From the NCBI GenBank assembly GCA_030737875.1, contig CM060915.1:572802577-572866576 (forward strand): a DNA stretch of 64,000 bases. Direction: 5' to 3'. This stretch comes from Allium sativum. Lineage: Eukaryota; Streptophyta; Magnoliopsida; Asparagales; Amaryllidaceae. Position 1 is the first letter of the stretch. Each line of letters opens with the position of its first letter. Position numbers and translations under genes: made by a program. The notes beneath the pieces were generated by a model. The model was not told the DNA's origin. It searched no databases and worked only from the letters and a program-made list of their open reading frames with translations. Of the stretch, positions 48,901 to 60,407 are shown piece by piece.

Positions 48901-50622
48901 AGATTTCATTTTTCGTCTTCTACAATATAAAAGATTATATTTTTCATCTTCTACAATATAAAAGATTATATGTTTATACTTCTACAATATAAAAGATTAT
49001 ATTTTTATACTTCTACAATATAAAATATTTCGCCTTTCTACTTAAAACAACATCGTCCTTACTTCACTAAGAACCAAATCTTTATAGAATTAAAAATTAA
49101 ATCTTTTTTATTGCAAAAATCTCTTCCTTTCAATTTGGTAGAATATATAAAATTGATTTATATTTCAAAAACAAAAATCAGAAAATAAACAAAGCCATTT
49201 TAATTATCCTAAACCGAATATTTAAAGGAAATTAAAATAAAACAAAATACGGTAAAATAAAATAAAATACTTACACTGTCTAGAGGAAGGGGGGGTCTCG
49301 AGCTGATGGAGCTCGCGTCGGAGCTGTGGAGGGTCGGGGGGCGCGCTGGGGGTAGCGTGGAGGTCTCAGGGGATGAAGGAAGGGGAGGTGGAGGAAGAGA
49401 AGAAGAAGAAGAAGAAGAAGAAGAGGAGGAGGGGTTCGCGAGGAGGCTGGGAGGTGGAGGAAGGGGAGCGGTGGGGCGACAAGGTTGGGCGGCGCGTGTG
49501 GGGGTTTTCAGGAGGGCGGAGCGAGGAGGAAGAATAGAGGAGGAGAGGGAGCGATCGACGGAGGAGGGAGGCTAGGGGGAGGTCGGAAATGGAAGGGGGG
49601 CGCGCTGATGGCGCGGTGGCGCGCTTCTCGGAGGAGCGGCGGCGCTCCTCTCTTTCCTTCCGCCCCTTTTTTATTTCGTTTTGATTTCTGATTTGAAGAA
49701 AATGGGGGGGGGGCAGAGAAGTTAAAAGGGGTTTATTTTAATTATTTAATTTACAAAGAGTTGAATTTTTATTCGATCTCAAAACGAGGCCCACCGCCTG
49801 TCGTCCATAGCTAATTACGCCCATTCCGAACCCAATGGGATGTGTACAATAGGTTGATTCAATCTTTTCGATCAGTTTTCGTCAAAATCAACATATAACT
49901 CTATATATTGAATTTGAAAGCGCATTTCAATTTACCGGGGCCACATACTAACTCGAAAAATTCCTAAAAAATATTTTCTAGCTTCGTATTGACGATACGG
50001 TCCTAATAAAACTAATTTCGTCAAATTTTGAGACCATTTGAAAAATGGCCATTTTCCAGTCGATTAAAATCAACTAAAACTGGTCAAACGCGTTTTCCTT
50101 TGCCACACTCACATACTGAATCAAAAAAATTATTAAATTTGAAACCTAGCAATAATTTGACATAACGAATCCAACAAAAGTGGTTTCGTCGAAATCCGAG
50201 GTCATTTGCAAAATTCCCATTTTTAAGGGCCTGGATTCCATAGCGACTATTCTTAATTTTCAACTGGGCATATCTTTTTATCCCCGCTATGAAATTTCAA
50301 TTTTTCGGATTCGTTGGAAAGATATCATCAATTAGATTCTATTATTTTTGGTTTCACTAAAATCGGTTTATTTTGCACCCGGTATGTTCAATTGAAGTTT
50401 GAAATCGAATTATCGAACTACCACGCCATTTTCAATTCTATTTATAATTTAAAATAAATAATTATATTCTAACGACGACGTATATAATATATACGTCGAA
50501 TTCTGTTCAAAATAAATTTCTCGTCGATATTATTTAAAATAATTCATTTTAAAAATTCAAAATTCGCTGAAATTGCCAAAAAATAAAAAATTTAAACTGG
50601 CCCAGATTTTCGGGTTGTTACA
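45983..50622 (-). repeat. 3' LTR of element B, proximal part
   Basis: This continues the LTR interrupted by the Tat element and corresponds to ~54251-58873. In minus-strand order it holds a GC-rich leader (49700 to 49280), donor-like ATTGGTAAGAAC near 48408, the 34-bp array (48575-48865), and CAACACATG-rich DNA (47500-47780). It starts TGTAACAACCCG at 50622. No gene is supported. Low-complexity frames at 49306-49691 come from purine-rich repeats. Confidence 0.88.
48567..48867. repeat. 34-bp tandem array, about 9 copies
   Basis: The unit is ACGCTACTATATAGAT plus AAAAATTCTATTTTTAC. The matching array in the other LTR has about 12 copies. A second short repeat (ACAATATAAAAGATTAT, ~31 bp, about four copies) follows at 48920-49030. 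It is nearly absent in the other LTR. Confidence 0.85.
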
Positions 50623-50660
50623 ATCTCCCCCACTTAAAACTTTTCGTCCCCGAAAAGGAA
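50623..50660 (-). other. Polypurine tract of element B
   Basis: On the minus strand GGGGACGAAAAG followed by AAGTGGGGGAGAT abuts the 3' LTR start TGTAACAACCCG. The flanking CCTTTTCGGGG / CCCCGAAAAGG can form a short hairpin. Confidence 0.8.
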
Positions 50661-51546
50661 CAAAGTCGAAAGTGGTTTGATTAATCAACTCTACTTTCAA
50701 TCTGTCTTCCATTCTACAACTTTTCAGTTTCTGAGAATTTTCAAATTCTTCAAAAATTTGGCTAACACCCAGAATTTTCGTAAAATTTCGCCATAACCTC
50801 CTTTGTACGTGGAGAGGTTTGGAAATTTATTGGGCCATATCAGGTACCCAATAAATCCTAATAAGCATACACGTATTTATAGTGATATATTCTGGTGTTT
50901 ACAGGGGAGCGTGTATTGATAATAACTCCACAGAATAAATTCTCGTCACCCTGTCAAAGCCTGAGGGAGTGTGTATTTTAAATGCTCCAGAGGATAAATC
51001 CTCGTCACCTCGTCCCATGTGGGAAATAAATAGTCCATGTGCCGTATCTAATAACTAGAGAGACGTGATTATTGTCAACTCTAGACCCATGTGGGGTTTT
51101 TATTAATCTGGCAATTTTACCGTTATAATTTAAATAGTCCATATCAGTCATCAGTTCAACCTGTAAAATATAGTCATCGTCATACAAGCCTCTCGCCTGT
51201 ATGGTAAATCTTCCACATCGTCACACAAGCTCCAAATGCTTATGTGGTATATGATGAAGTATGCCTATCTTCCAGAAGTATGCCATGTAATGTAGTTCAA
51301 AATTAATTGTTGCTATCCTATGGCGATGTTTATTATTTCACACAGAATAACTAGCACTCCGCATCTAATGGCATTCACTGGACTTGATATAATAATATTT
51401 CGCATCCAACTCATTAAGGTTTACCTATTTGTCGGGCATGCAAATAAAGTCTTTAGTCAACAGCTATCCAATTTCCCGTTCAAACATATATAATGCACAA
51501 GTATATATTTCTAACTATTTTCTTATCAGTTCAATGTGTGATTTAA

Positions 51547-51624
51547 TTGAATAAATTTGTTCTGGTTTTTATTGATGATATTCTAATCTTCTCTAAATCA
51601 AAGGCTGAAAAGGAACATAACAAT
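51547..51624 (+). pseudogene. Ty3/gypsy reverse transcriptase relic
   Basis: About 26 codons read NKFVLVFIDDILIFSKS followed by KAEKEHNN. This is the YxDD-box block of gypsy RT (FIDDILIYS). It is on the plus strand, opposite to element B, with a stop just before it. Nothing else of RT is seen around it. Confidence 0.7.
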
Positions 51625-52630
51625 GGAAGCCGAAAAGGAACGAAGCCGAAAGTTGTTTAACAAATCAACTCAACTTCTATTATTTTGACTACGGCTTAAG
51701 TTCTTCAACTTTTCAGTTTCTAAGAACTTTTCAAATTTTTCAAAAATTTGGTTAACACCCTAAATTTTCGAAAAATTTCGCCATAACCTCCCTTGCACCG
51801 GGAGCAACTGGAAAATCCCGAAATTGCCATACAGGCCTTCTGATCTCAAAAAGAAAAAGAAAAAGCCAAGCGGTTAGCCAATAGGCTCATAAAATCATCA
51901 TCACCCAAACAAAACAGTAAATTATAGTAAATATGTACCTATTTGTCGGGCAAACAAATTTTATTCTCTGCTCTAGCCTTGTTGCTATGACCTGTTCAAT
52001 TTAAGTACATGTATATGCAAGCAAATGCGACCAATTTTCAATACAATTCAATATTTGATTCAATTAAGCTAAATGGTTCAAAATTATCAAACAAATAAAC
52101 AAACAACACAACCATCAATCAATTAGTGAATTATCGTTTCAAGTTCATAATTTGATATATATACAGAAAATCTTGTTTTTGATGCCAAATCACAACAATG
52201 AATTCTAGCTATATTTTGGTTCTCACACCAGTCTGATGGAAGTATATAGAAACCACACCTTCGAAACACGAACATAAATATTGATGATGCCATGGTCATT
52301 ATCAACATCATCTCCGGGCGACTAGAGTGTGATTCAATATCTATCCAGTATATTAAAACTTCGAATATACGTTCATGACGCGTATACGCGAAATCTTTAT
52401 ATACTCGATTGTCCATATTCAAAATAAATAAATATTTAAATACGTATAAAATGGTTTAAATTTTAAAACAAAATTGTTTTCATTTGAAAAATATACTCTT
52501 CACACTCGTTCTAGGATACTACTGATCCTATCTCTAACGAGTCATTCTAATTGGATATTACTAATCCAATATCTGAGGAATTCTTTCGTATGGTTCTAAT
52601 GTGTCTTGTTCTCGAGCTCTGTAAACCAAA

Positions 52631-52642
52631 GCTCTGATACCA
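52631..52642 (-). other. Primer binding site of element B, tRNA-iMet type
   Basis: On the minus strand TGGTATCAGAGC follows the LTR terminus GTGTCA by three bases. It matches the plant initiator-Met primer site. Confidence 0.9.
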
Positions 52643-52645
52643 AAC

Positions 52646-55600
52646 TGACACGACCCGAACTTCCCCATGAAGGAAAGCACGGATGGCGTTGAGGACAAGA
52701 CAAATTGGAACGCAGACGGAAGAACATTTCATTGTATATTACAATAATTCCATCAGATACAAGAATATACAGAGTATAAATGAATAAAATACATTCGATG
52801 AATATCAGAGATTACAATAAATTACAAAACAGCGGAAAAATAATACAAAGCACAACTGAAAGTGATACACAGATACAGAGCTTTCCGAGCATCGTTCCAG
52901 CTGTAAATCAGGATCTTGTGAATATAAATCTGCAAAACCAAAACTACTAGCTGCCCGTGTCGAAAATAGGGGCACCCAGAGTTTAGGTTAAAACAATAAA
53001 CTCCAGGTCAGTCATGTGACTGGTGTGAACTAAAACAGTTATTAATCTTTATTTTAAAGTTCGATAAATCAAGGGACCAAGCCGTATAACATGGAGTGGG
53101 TTTCCTCCCAAGAATACCAGTGCATAAAACAAACAGCGCAATGCTGAATAAAGAAAAATGAAGCTATTATAAGACCCAGGTCCCATCACACAATGCAAAG
53201 CAAGCCGGAGGATAGGGTTTTTAACTTATAATAGCCAAAGCATGCTTGATACGTTTAAAACACATTATTTGATACTAGAATAAGTGTATAGTGTCAAAAC
53301 AATTTCAATCATAAATATCAATCATAGGCGGCATGAATGACCCATACCACTATGTCGCCATACTAGGTTCTACAAATAAAACCACACTATCACGTATTGG
53401 AAATTGGATTCCATCATGAGTCGAGGCAAGAGGCAAGCTCCTCTCCGATTCGAGACACTCTAGCAAATGTCCCAGGACCCCACTTTGATCCTTGGAATCG
53501 GCTGGGCCGGTCCTCTCTTACTTTTGAGGATTAGTTATTCCTGAACACACGTTTCCCGGTCCTTACAGACCTATATCTGAGGCGCCTCGTATCCAACAAC
53601 CACACAGGTGAAAAGTATATAAATGTCAGGGCTGGTAGGTCACTGACACCACCCTAGCTAGAAAGAAACGTCGTGCTCTCCCAGCGGTCCATCTCCCGTT
53701 TTTGACTCATACCGAGGGGTGAGGCTCGCGAATTCACGTTATACACAAAGCTATGCCACATAGGCCGTGCTTTGATCATCAACCACAAGAACTTGATTTT
53801 CAACAGAAGCCCTGATCAATTGCCACTTACGCGTGCCACACTGGCAATTCACTCCATGCGACTGATGTCCATCGATATACAACCTCTGAGCTCGTACGTC
53901 TCAGAGAAGGGCGTTAAGCAAGAGAATAAATTCTCCGCCGCCAAACAGATGCATATTTAATAGATATCAATCAACACAGAATAAAATCCAATGTCAGACA
54001 CACAATCCATTTACAAGTTCGCTCTGGGTCTGAACGAAACCGGAGGCACTTTCCTCGCATATCCATCCATCTCCAAGTACGTCTGGACGATCACCAACTG
54101 TTTCCCTCATCATGGGTGTATAGCCCAATCGAGATCATCAGTAATCACCCAAACGATGTGAAGACTTCCGGTCTTCAACCACTGTCTTCATCTTCGACAT
54201 CTCGTCGTATCGGTTATTCAGAATGGGTATAAACCAGGCCTTTCTGAATAACCCACGTATATGATAAACAAATGTTACACAAACACAACAAACGCCTCAT
54301 TCCAATTCATAATATTCTGTTATTCACAAAATCACATTCGTAGGGAAAGGTTCCCATTAATTTTATCCAAGATAAATTCTTCTAAATTTATTCTTCAATC
54401 TTCCTTTGGATATCATTTCAAACTAGTCAGGATTAGCGAACCACACCGAAGTAATTATTTATTTCATTTCCCAATCCCAACCTATATATCCCATGGAGCA
54501 AAACTGGTAATACTCCATATCTAACACCACGGTGTTATCGGTAAAATTAATTACCATTTCACGTTCAAATCTAATTAAAGATTTAACTATCGCTTTGGAG
54601 CAAAACTGGTGATACTCCATTCTCGATCACCTTTCAGATTTGATAATTTTAATTATCAATTCACATTTCAATCTAATTAAAGATTCATTAAAACTCCACT
54701 TAGTTTTAATCTTTTAAAAAATCAATATCCTGCCTTTAACTGGGTTAAAGAGCCAATGTCATCTAAAACACGATTCACGATAAACCCAAATCACATTTGA
54801 TATTAAATGCAAGGCTCTGAATAGAAAATATACCGGCTTATATTTAATATCAAATTCTGAAACTAACAAATATCGTATTGGAAATAACGATATAAAATAT
54901 ATCTTTCAAATTCCCATAACAATATCTGTATAGTCATGAAATCCAACATCGAAATATTCCGAAGATAATTTCGATTCAGCTTCAGTCCAATTCACATATT
55001 GGGAATATTGATTATTTTTAAAATCACTTTCAAATTAAATTTATTTCAAAAATAAATTGATTTTAATTCTTGTTCAAAACTAGTTCATTTCGACAAAAAT
55101 ATATTTTTATCCTTTCGAACATGGGGTTTTTCATTCCAGTTCTTTCCAATCCATATATTATGATTTTACACAAATTATTAATATTTTTAATAGTTTCATC
55201 AAGGCCCGTATAGTCGATTTCCATCAACGGCCATCGAACTGCACTTACAGCGACCTTTTCTAAATTTGATTTGGACATGACTCCAAATCCAACCGTTAGA
55301 TTTCCAATTTCTAATATTCATTGGAAATCTCTTTTCGATATGAACCCAATGGTTCCGGTTTTAGGAGAATCCGGCGGTCGGATCTCCCGCAACGTCAATT
55401 CGAAGTCAATGGTCGAAATTCACGAACTGCTGCGGCGCGGCGCGTTCTATTCAGGCCATTATATATATATATTATATACTTCGTCGATTTCCTTTTAAAA
55501 CGTATTTTATAAATCGTTTTAAATTCGTTTTCAAAACTATTTCAACGCTACATTCAATTTCAAATCAAAATTGAATATTTCATATCATTACTATATAAAT

Positions 55601-58600
55601 GATAATATTTTCAAAATGTTATATTTTGAAATCACTTCTTTTCTATATTCATTATAAAAACGAATATAATCGATATAAATATTGTTCACGTCAAAATAGC
55701 GCCACTCTGATCAACACGGCTTTATATATTTCAATAATTCGTTATTCTATTCAACAAATGAATATTTATTCCATTCAACACATGAACCTATATTTTTTTC
55801 AACACACAACTAATCTCAACACATGAGTACTGTCAACACACGACTATTTTTGTTATGTAATATATTTTATAAAATTATGGTATCTATCGTTTGATTTTCA
55901 ATTAGACTCCACCGTGAAGTAGTTCTAATTTTAAATATGATAAAGATGTAAATTTTATTATTAAAATATTTTACTCAACACATAAATAGTTTCAACACAT
56001 GAATATTGTCAACACATGACTATTTTTATATTCAACACATGAATTTTCTTTTATAATATTCATTATTTTCCTGATTGGAATGAGGCCCAATCAATCACCA
56101 TACAATGTTAATTATATGGATTCCATACAACACATGTATATAATAGCAACGATAAACAATCAACCATCATCCATGGTGCACCACACAACTGCATAAGCAT
56201 CAAATATAAATAATTAACGCTTACACAGCCTGCCGACCAATCGATCGACATACAATTAAATAATTGGGATTAGTGTACGCCAAATATCATCCCAACACCC
56301 GTGTGGGTTTTCAAATCAACAAACACAGATTTTTATTTGTGCAGTTGGGCGATGTGTAAATTTATCATCCTAATCAATATCAGTCAAATTAGTGTATTTA
56401 AACAAATCGGCCAATTTGTTTATAAATATTCATTTATTCACATTCACGTTAAAAATTATATTTTTAACGCTAATTAATTTATTTCAACACATCTACATTT
56501 TATTATCGATTTCACATCAACATCACAAACAATTTTCACAACACATCAATCACACAAACAAGCCATCCATGGTCTGTGAATGATGGGTGTCGGGTGCTGC
56601 TAAGCACCGTCTGCATCCTAGTATATATATATATATAACTAGAAAAAGAAATTTAGAGTGAGAAGTTCTCACCAATAGCTAATCCAAACGCCTCGACTCT
56701 TCTTTTGTAGGGAATCATCGCCGTTCTCTCCTTTTGTCACTTTCGTTGCCCGTAGTCACTACATATATAACAATCACATTTTTATATTCTTGCTATGCAT
56801 ATAAAAATCATATTTTTATAATCACTCCACATGAATAAAAATTCTATTTTTACAACGCTACTATGTAGATAAAAATTCTATTTTTACAACGCTACTACAT
56901 AGATAAAAATTCTTTTTTACAACGCTACTATATAGATAAAAATTCTATTTTTACAACGCTACTATATAGATAAAAATTCTATTTTTACATCGCTACTATA
57001 TAGAAAAAAATTCTATTTTTACAACGCTACTATATAGATAAAAATTCTATTTTTACACCGCTACTATATAGATAAAAATTCTATTTTTACAACGCTACTA
57101 TATAGATAAAAATTCTATTTTTACAAAGCTACTATATAGATAAAAATACTATTTTTACAACGCTACTATATAGATAAAAATTCTATTTTTACAATGCTAC
57201 TATATAGATAAAAATTCTACTTTTACACCGCTATTCTCTATATGAAGATTTCGTCTTTTCAAATATAAAGATTTCATTTTTCATCTTCTACAATATAAAA
57301 GATTTCGCCTTTCTACTTAAAACAACATCGTCCTTACTTCACTAAGAACCAAATCTTTATAGAATTAAAAATCAAATGTTTTTTATTGCAAAAATCTCTT
57401 TCTCAATTTGGTATAATATATAAAACTGATTTATATTTCAAAAACAAAAATCAGAAAATAAACAAAGCCATTTTAATTATCCTAAACCGAATATTTAAAG
57501 TAAATTAAAATAAAACAAAATAAGATAAAATCAAAAAAATACTTACAACGTCTAGAGGAAGGGGGGTCTTGAGCTGACGGAGCTCGTGTCGGAGCTGTGG
57601 AGGGTCGGGGGGCGCGCTGGAGGTAGCGTGGAGGTGTCAGGGGATGAAGGAAGGGGAGGCGGAGGAAGAGAAGAAGAAGGGTAGGGGTTCGCGAGGAGGC
57701 TGGGAGGTAGAGGAAGGGGAGCGGTGGGGCGACAGGGTTGGGCGGCGCGTGTGGGGGTTTTCAGGAGGGCGGAGCGAGGAGGAAGAATAGAGGAGGAAAG
57801 GGAGCGATCGACGGAGGAGGGAGGCTAGGGGAGGTCGGAAATGGAAGGGGGCGCGCTGATGGCGCGGTGGCGCGCTTCTCGGAGGAGCGGCGGCGCTCCT
57901 CCCTTTCCTTCTGCCCCTTTTTTTTATTTCGTTTTGATTTCTGATTTGAAGAAAATGGGGGGGGGCAGAGAAGTTAAAAGGGGTTTATTTTAATTATTTA
58001 ATTTACAAAGAGTTGACTTTTTATTCGATCTCAAAAGAGGCCCACCGCCTGTCGTCCATAGCTAATTACCCCCATTCCGAACCCAATGGGATGTGTACCG
58101 TAGGCTGATTCGATCGTTTCGATCAGTTTTCGTCAAAATCAACATATAACTCTATATATTGAATTTGAACGCGCATTTCAATTTACCGGGGCCACATACT
58201 AACTCGAAGAATTCTTGAAAAATATTTTCTACCTTCGTATTGACGATACGGTTCTAATAAAACTAATTTCGTCAAATTCAGAGACCGTTTGAAAAATGGC
58301 CATTTTCCAGTCGATTAAAATCAACTGAAACTGGTCAAACACATTTTCCTTTGCCACACTCACATACTGAATCGAAAAATTATGACATTTGAAACCTAGC
58401 AATAATTTGACATCACGGATCCAACAAAAGTGGTTTCGTCGAAATCCGAGGTCGTTTGCAAAATTCTCATTTTTAAGGGCCTGGATTCCATAACGACTAT
58501 TCTTAATTTTCAACTGGGCATATCTTTTTATCCCCGCTATGAAATTTCAATTTTTCGGATTTGTTGGAAAGATATCATCAATTAGATTCTATTATTTTTG

Positions 58601-58873
58601 GTTTGACTAAAATCCAGTTTATTTTGCACCCGGTATGTTCAATTGAAGTTTGAAATCGAATTATCGAACTACCGCGCCATTTTCAATTCTATTTATAATT
58701 TAAAATAAATATTTATATTCTAACGACGACGTATATAATATATACGTCGAATTCTATTCAAAATAAATTTCTCATTGATATTATTTAAAATAATTCATTT
58801 TAAAAATTCAAAATTCGCTAATATTGCCAAGAAATAAAAATTTTAAACTGGCCCAGATTTTCGGGTTGTTACA
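52646..58873 (-). repeat. 5' LTR of element B, intact, 6228 bp
   Basis: The LTR is uninterrupted, from TGTAACAACCCG (ending 58873) to GGGTCGTGTCA (52646) on the minus strand. It contains the GC-rich leader (57960 to 57550), donor-like ATTGGTGAGAAC near 56673, the 34-bp array (56830-57235), and acceptor-like GTTTTGCAG near 52930. There is no conserved protein-coding frame. At over 6 kb it is longer than typical plant LTRs. Confidence 0.9.
56827..57233. repeat. 34-bp tandem array, about 12 copies
   Basis: Same unit as 48567-48867, with about three more copies. Two sibling LTRs that were identical at insertion now differ in copy number. Confidence 0.85.
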
Positions 58874-60339
58874 ACTGATGTCTTGATTGGGGTGTACACC
58901 CAAGACAAGGTAATAAGTGGTGATCGTCCAAACGTACTTGGAGATTGACCGGATATGCGAGGACCTCTCTCCTGTATTGGACATATGGGATAAGGAATAA
59001 GGTGCCTCCGGTTTCGTTCAGAACCAGAACGAAGTTGTAAATGGATGTGTGTCTGACATCGGATTTCATTCTGTGTGATTGATAAACATTGATTGCATAA
59101 CATGAATTTCCTGTGCATGCTGAGATGCAAATGATCGAGGCTTTTGTTGAAAAAGAAGAGTCTTGTGGTTTGTGATCAAAGCACGACTTTAATATAGCGT
59201 ATCTTTTTGTATAGCATTGATTCGCGAGCCTCACACCCCGGTGTGAACCAGAAACGGGAGAGGACACCAGGGAGGACATGCGTTTCCTTCTAGCTAGGAG
59301 TGATGTCTGGGTTTTGCATGCCCAAACGTTTTACTTATGTGGATGATGGATAGTGAGGCGCCTCAGTTATTTTGGTCTCTGTGAAGCCGATGGATGGTAT
59401 GGTCTTTATACAGACCATATTTTGGGGCGGGGAAACGTAGTGTTCAGGCATTTTAATCCACATCGAGTGGACCGGCCCTGACGATCCAAGGGTCGATGCA
59501 CTCTGACCCTGAGGCTCGGGCTAGACAGTCTCAAAGCGGTAAGGACGATCCCTTGCCTTGGTTCACAAACGGAAATCCAACTTCCAATATGTGACATTCG
59601 ATTTTATTTGTAGAGCCTAGTATGCCGACATAGTGGGATGGGGCACTATGCCGTCTATGATTGATACATTTATATTTGAAATTGTTTTCATACACTTTGC
59701 ACTATAATAGTATCAAAATGATTTTTTTTTAAATGTACCAAGCATGTTTGGATATTATAATGTAAAACTCTATCCTCCGGCTTGCGTTGCATTGTGTGAT
59801 GGGACCTGAGTCTTATAATAGCTTCATTTCTCCAAAAAGCATTGCACTGTTTTGTTATACGCACTTGTATTCTTGGGAGAAACCCGTTCCGTGTTATACG
59901 GCGTGGTCCCTTAATATATCTGAGTTTAAAGTAAAGTTATAAATAAATGTTTTAGTTCTCACACTAGTCACATGACTGACCCGGAGTTTATTATTTTAAC
60001 CTAAACTCTGGGTGCCCTTATTTTCCATATGGGCAGCTAGTAGTTTTGGTTTTGCAGACTTATATTCATAGGATCCTGGTTTACAGCTGGAACGATATTC
60101 GGAAAGCTCTGTATCCGTGTATCTCTTTCAGTTGTGTTATGTATTATTTTCCGCTACATTGTAATTTGTAAATCTCTGATATTTATCAAATGTATGTTAT
60201 TTGTTCATACTCTATATATTATGTACTCTGATGTAAATTGTTGTAATAAGCAATGAAATGTTCTTCTGTTTGTGTTCTGATTTGTTGTGTTCTCAACTCA
60301 GTCCGGGCTTTCCTTTACGGGGAAGTTTGGGTCGTGTCA
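58874..60339 (+). repeat. Giant 5' LTR of element A, second part
   Basis: After the second ACTGA (58874-58878) the plus-oriented A LTR resumes (TGTCTTGATTGGGGTGTACA). It shows the conserved terminal modules: GTTATACGGCGTGGTCCC near 59893, CATGACTGACCCGGAGTTTA near 59971, GGGCAGCTAGTAGTTTTGG followed by TTTTGCAG at 60031-60057. It ends GGGTCGTGTCA at 60339. Confidence 0.85.
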
Positions 60340-60407
60340 GTTTGGTATCAGAGCGAGGTTTCGATCCTCGGACCTATGGGTTATAGGCCCACCACGCTTC
60401 CGCTGCG
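60340..60407 (+). mobile_element. Primer site and 68-bp interior stub of element A
   Basis: TGGTATCAGAGC (60343-60354) is the tRNA-iMet primer site. Only ~68 bp of interior remain before the transposase gene resumes at 60408. The rest of the interior, the 3' LTR and about six transposase codons are missing, so element A was cut by a deletion ending in the host gene. Confidence 0.75.

Larger units (their letters stand above)
50623..52645 (-). mobile_element. Short interior of element B
   Basis: The interior is 2.02 kb with no Gag or Pol frame. Near its primer site it is homologous to the interior of element 2. A ~165-bp segment occurs twice in direct orientation (50655-50822 and 51630-51812, sharing AATTTCGCCATAACCTCC). 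Between the copies lies a short plus-strand reverse transcriptase relic. Confidence 0.75.
30445..58873 (-). mobile_element. Element B: LARD-type retrotransposon with 6.2-kb LTRs
   Basis: On the minus strand: 5' LTR (58873 to 52646), primer site, 2.02-kb interior (52645 to 50623), polypurine tract, 3' LTR (50622 to 30445). The 3' LTR is interrupted by the Tat element and its duplicated target (32057-45987). Removing that, it is about 6247 bp against 6228 bp for the 5' LTR. The ends TGTAACAACCCG and GGGTCGTGTCA and the ACTGA duplication are intact. The interior encodes no Gag or Pol. The element sits inside the LTR of the related, oppositely oriented element A. Confidence 0.88.

Noticed and set aside
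49306..49691. Gly/Glu/Arg-rich frames in the GC-rich part of the element B LTRs (also 57738-57944)
   Set aside because: They come from GGA/GAA-rich low-complexity DNA on the strand opposite to the element. The other LTR has shifts and length changes, so they are not genes.
46799..55278. A 64-71 codon frame shared by the element A LTR (28438-28632) and both element B LTRs (46799-47014 and 55063-55278), all on the element's sense strand
   Set aside because: The frame aligns over ~63 codons without indels. However, substitutions between A and B fall about equally on codon positions 1, 2 and 3 (roughly 5, 9 and 10), and most change the residue. The matching region in element 2 has stops. This is conserved DNA rather than a conserved protein.
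52631..60354. TGGTATCAGAGC sites could be taken as tRNA gene pieces
   Set aside because: They lie a few bases inside LTR ends and lack any cloverleaf context. They are primer binding sites.
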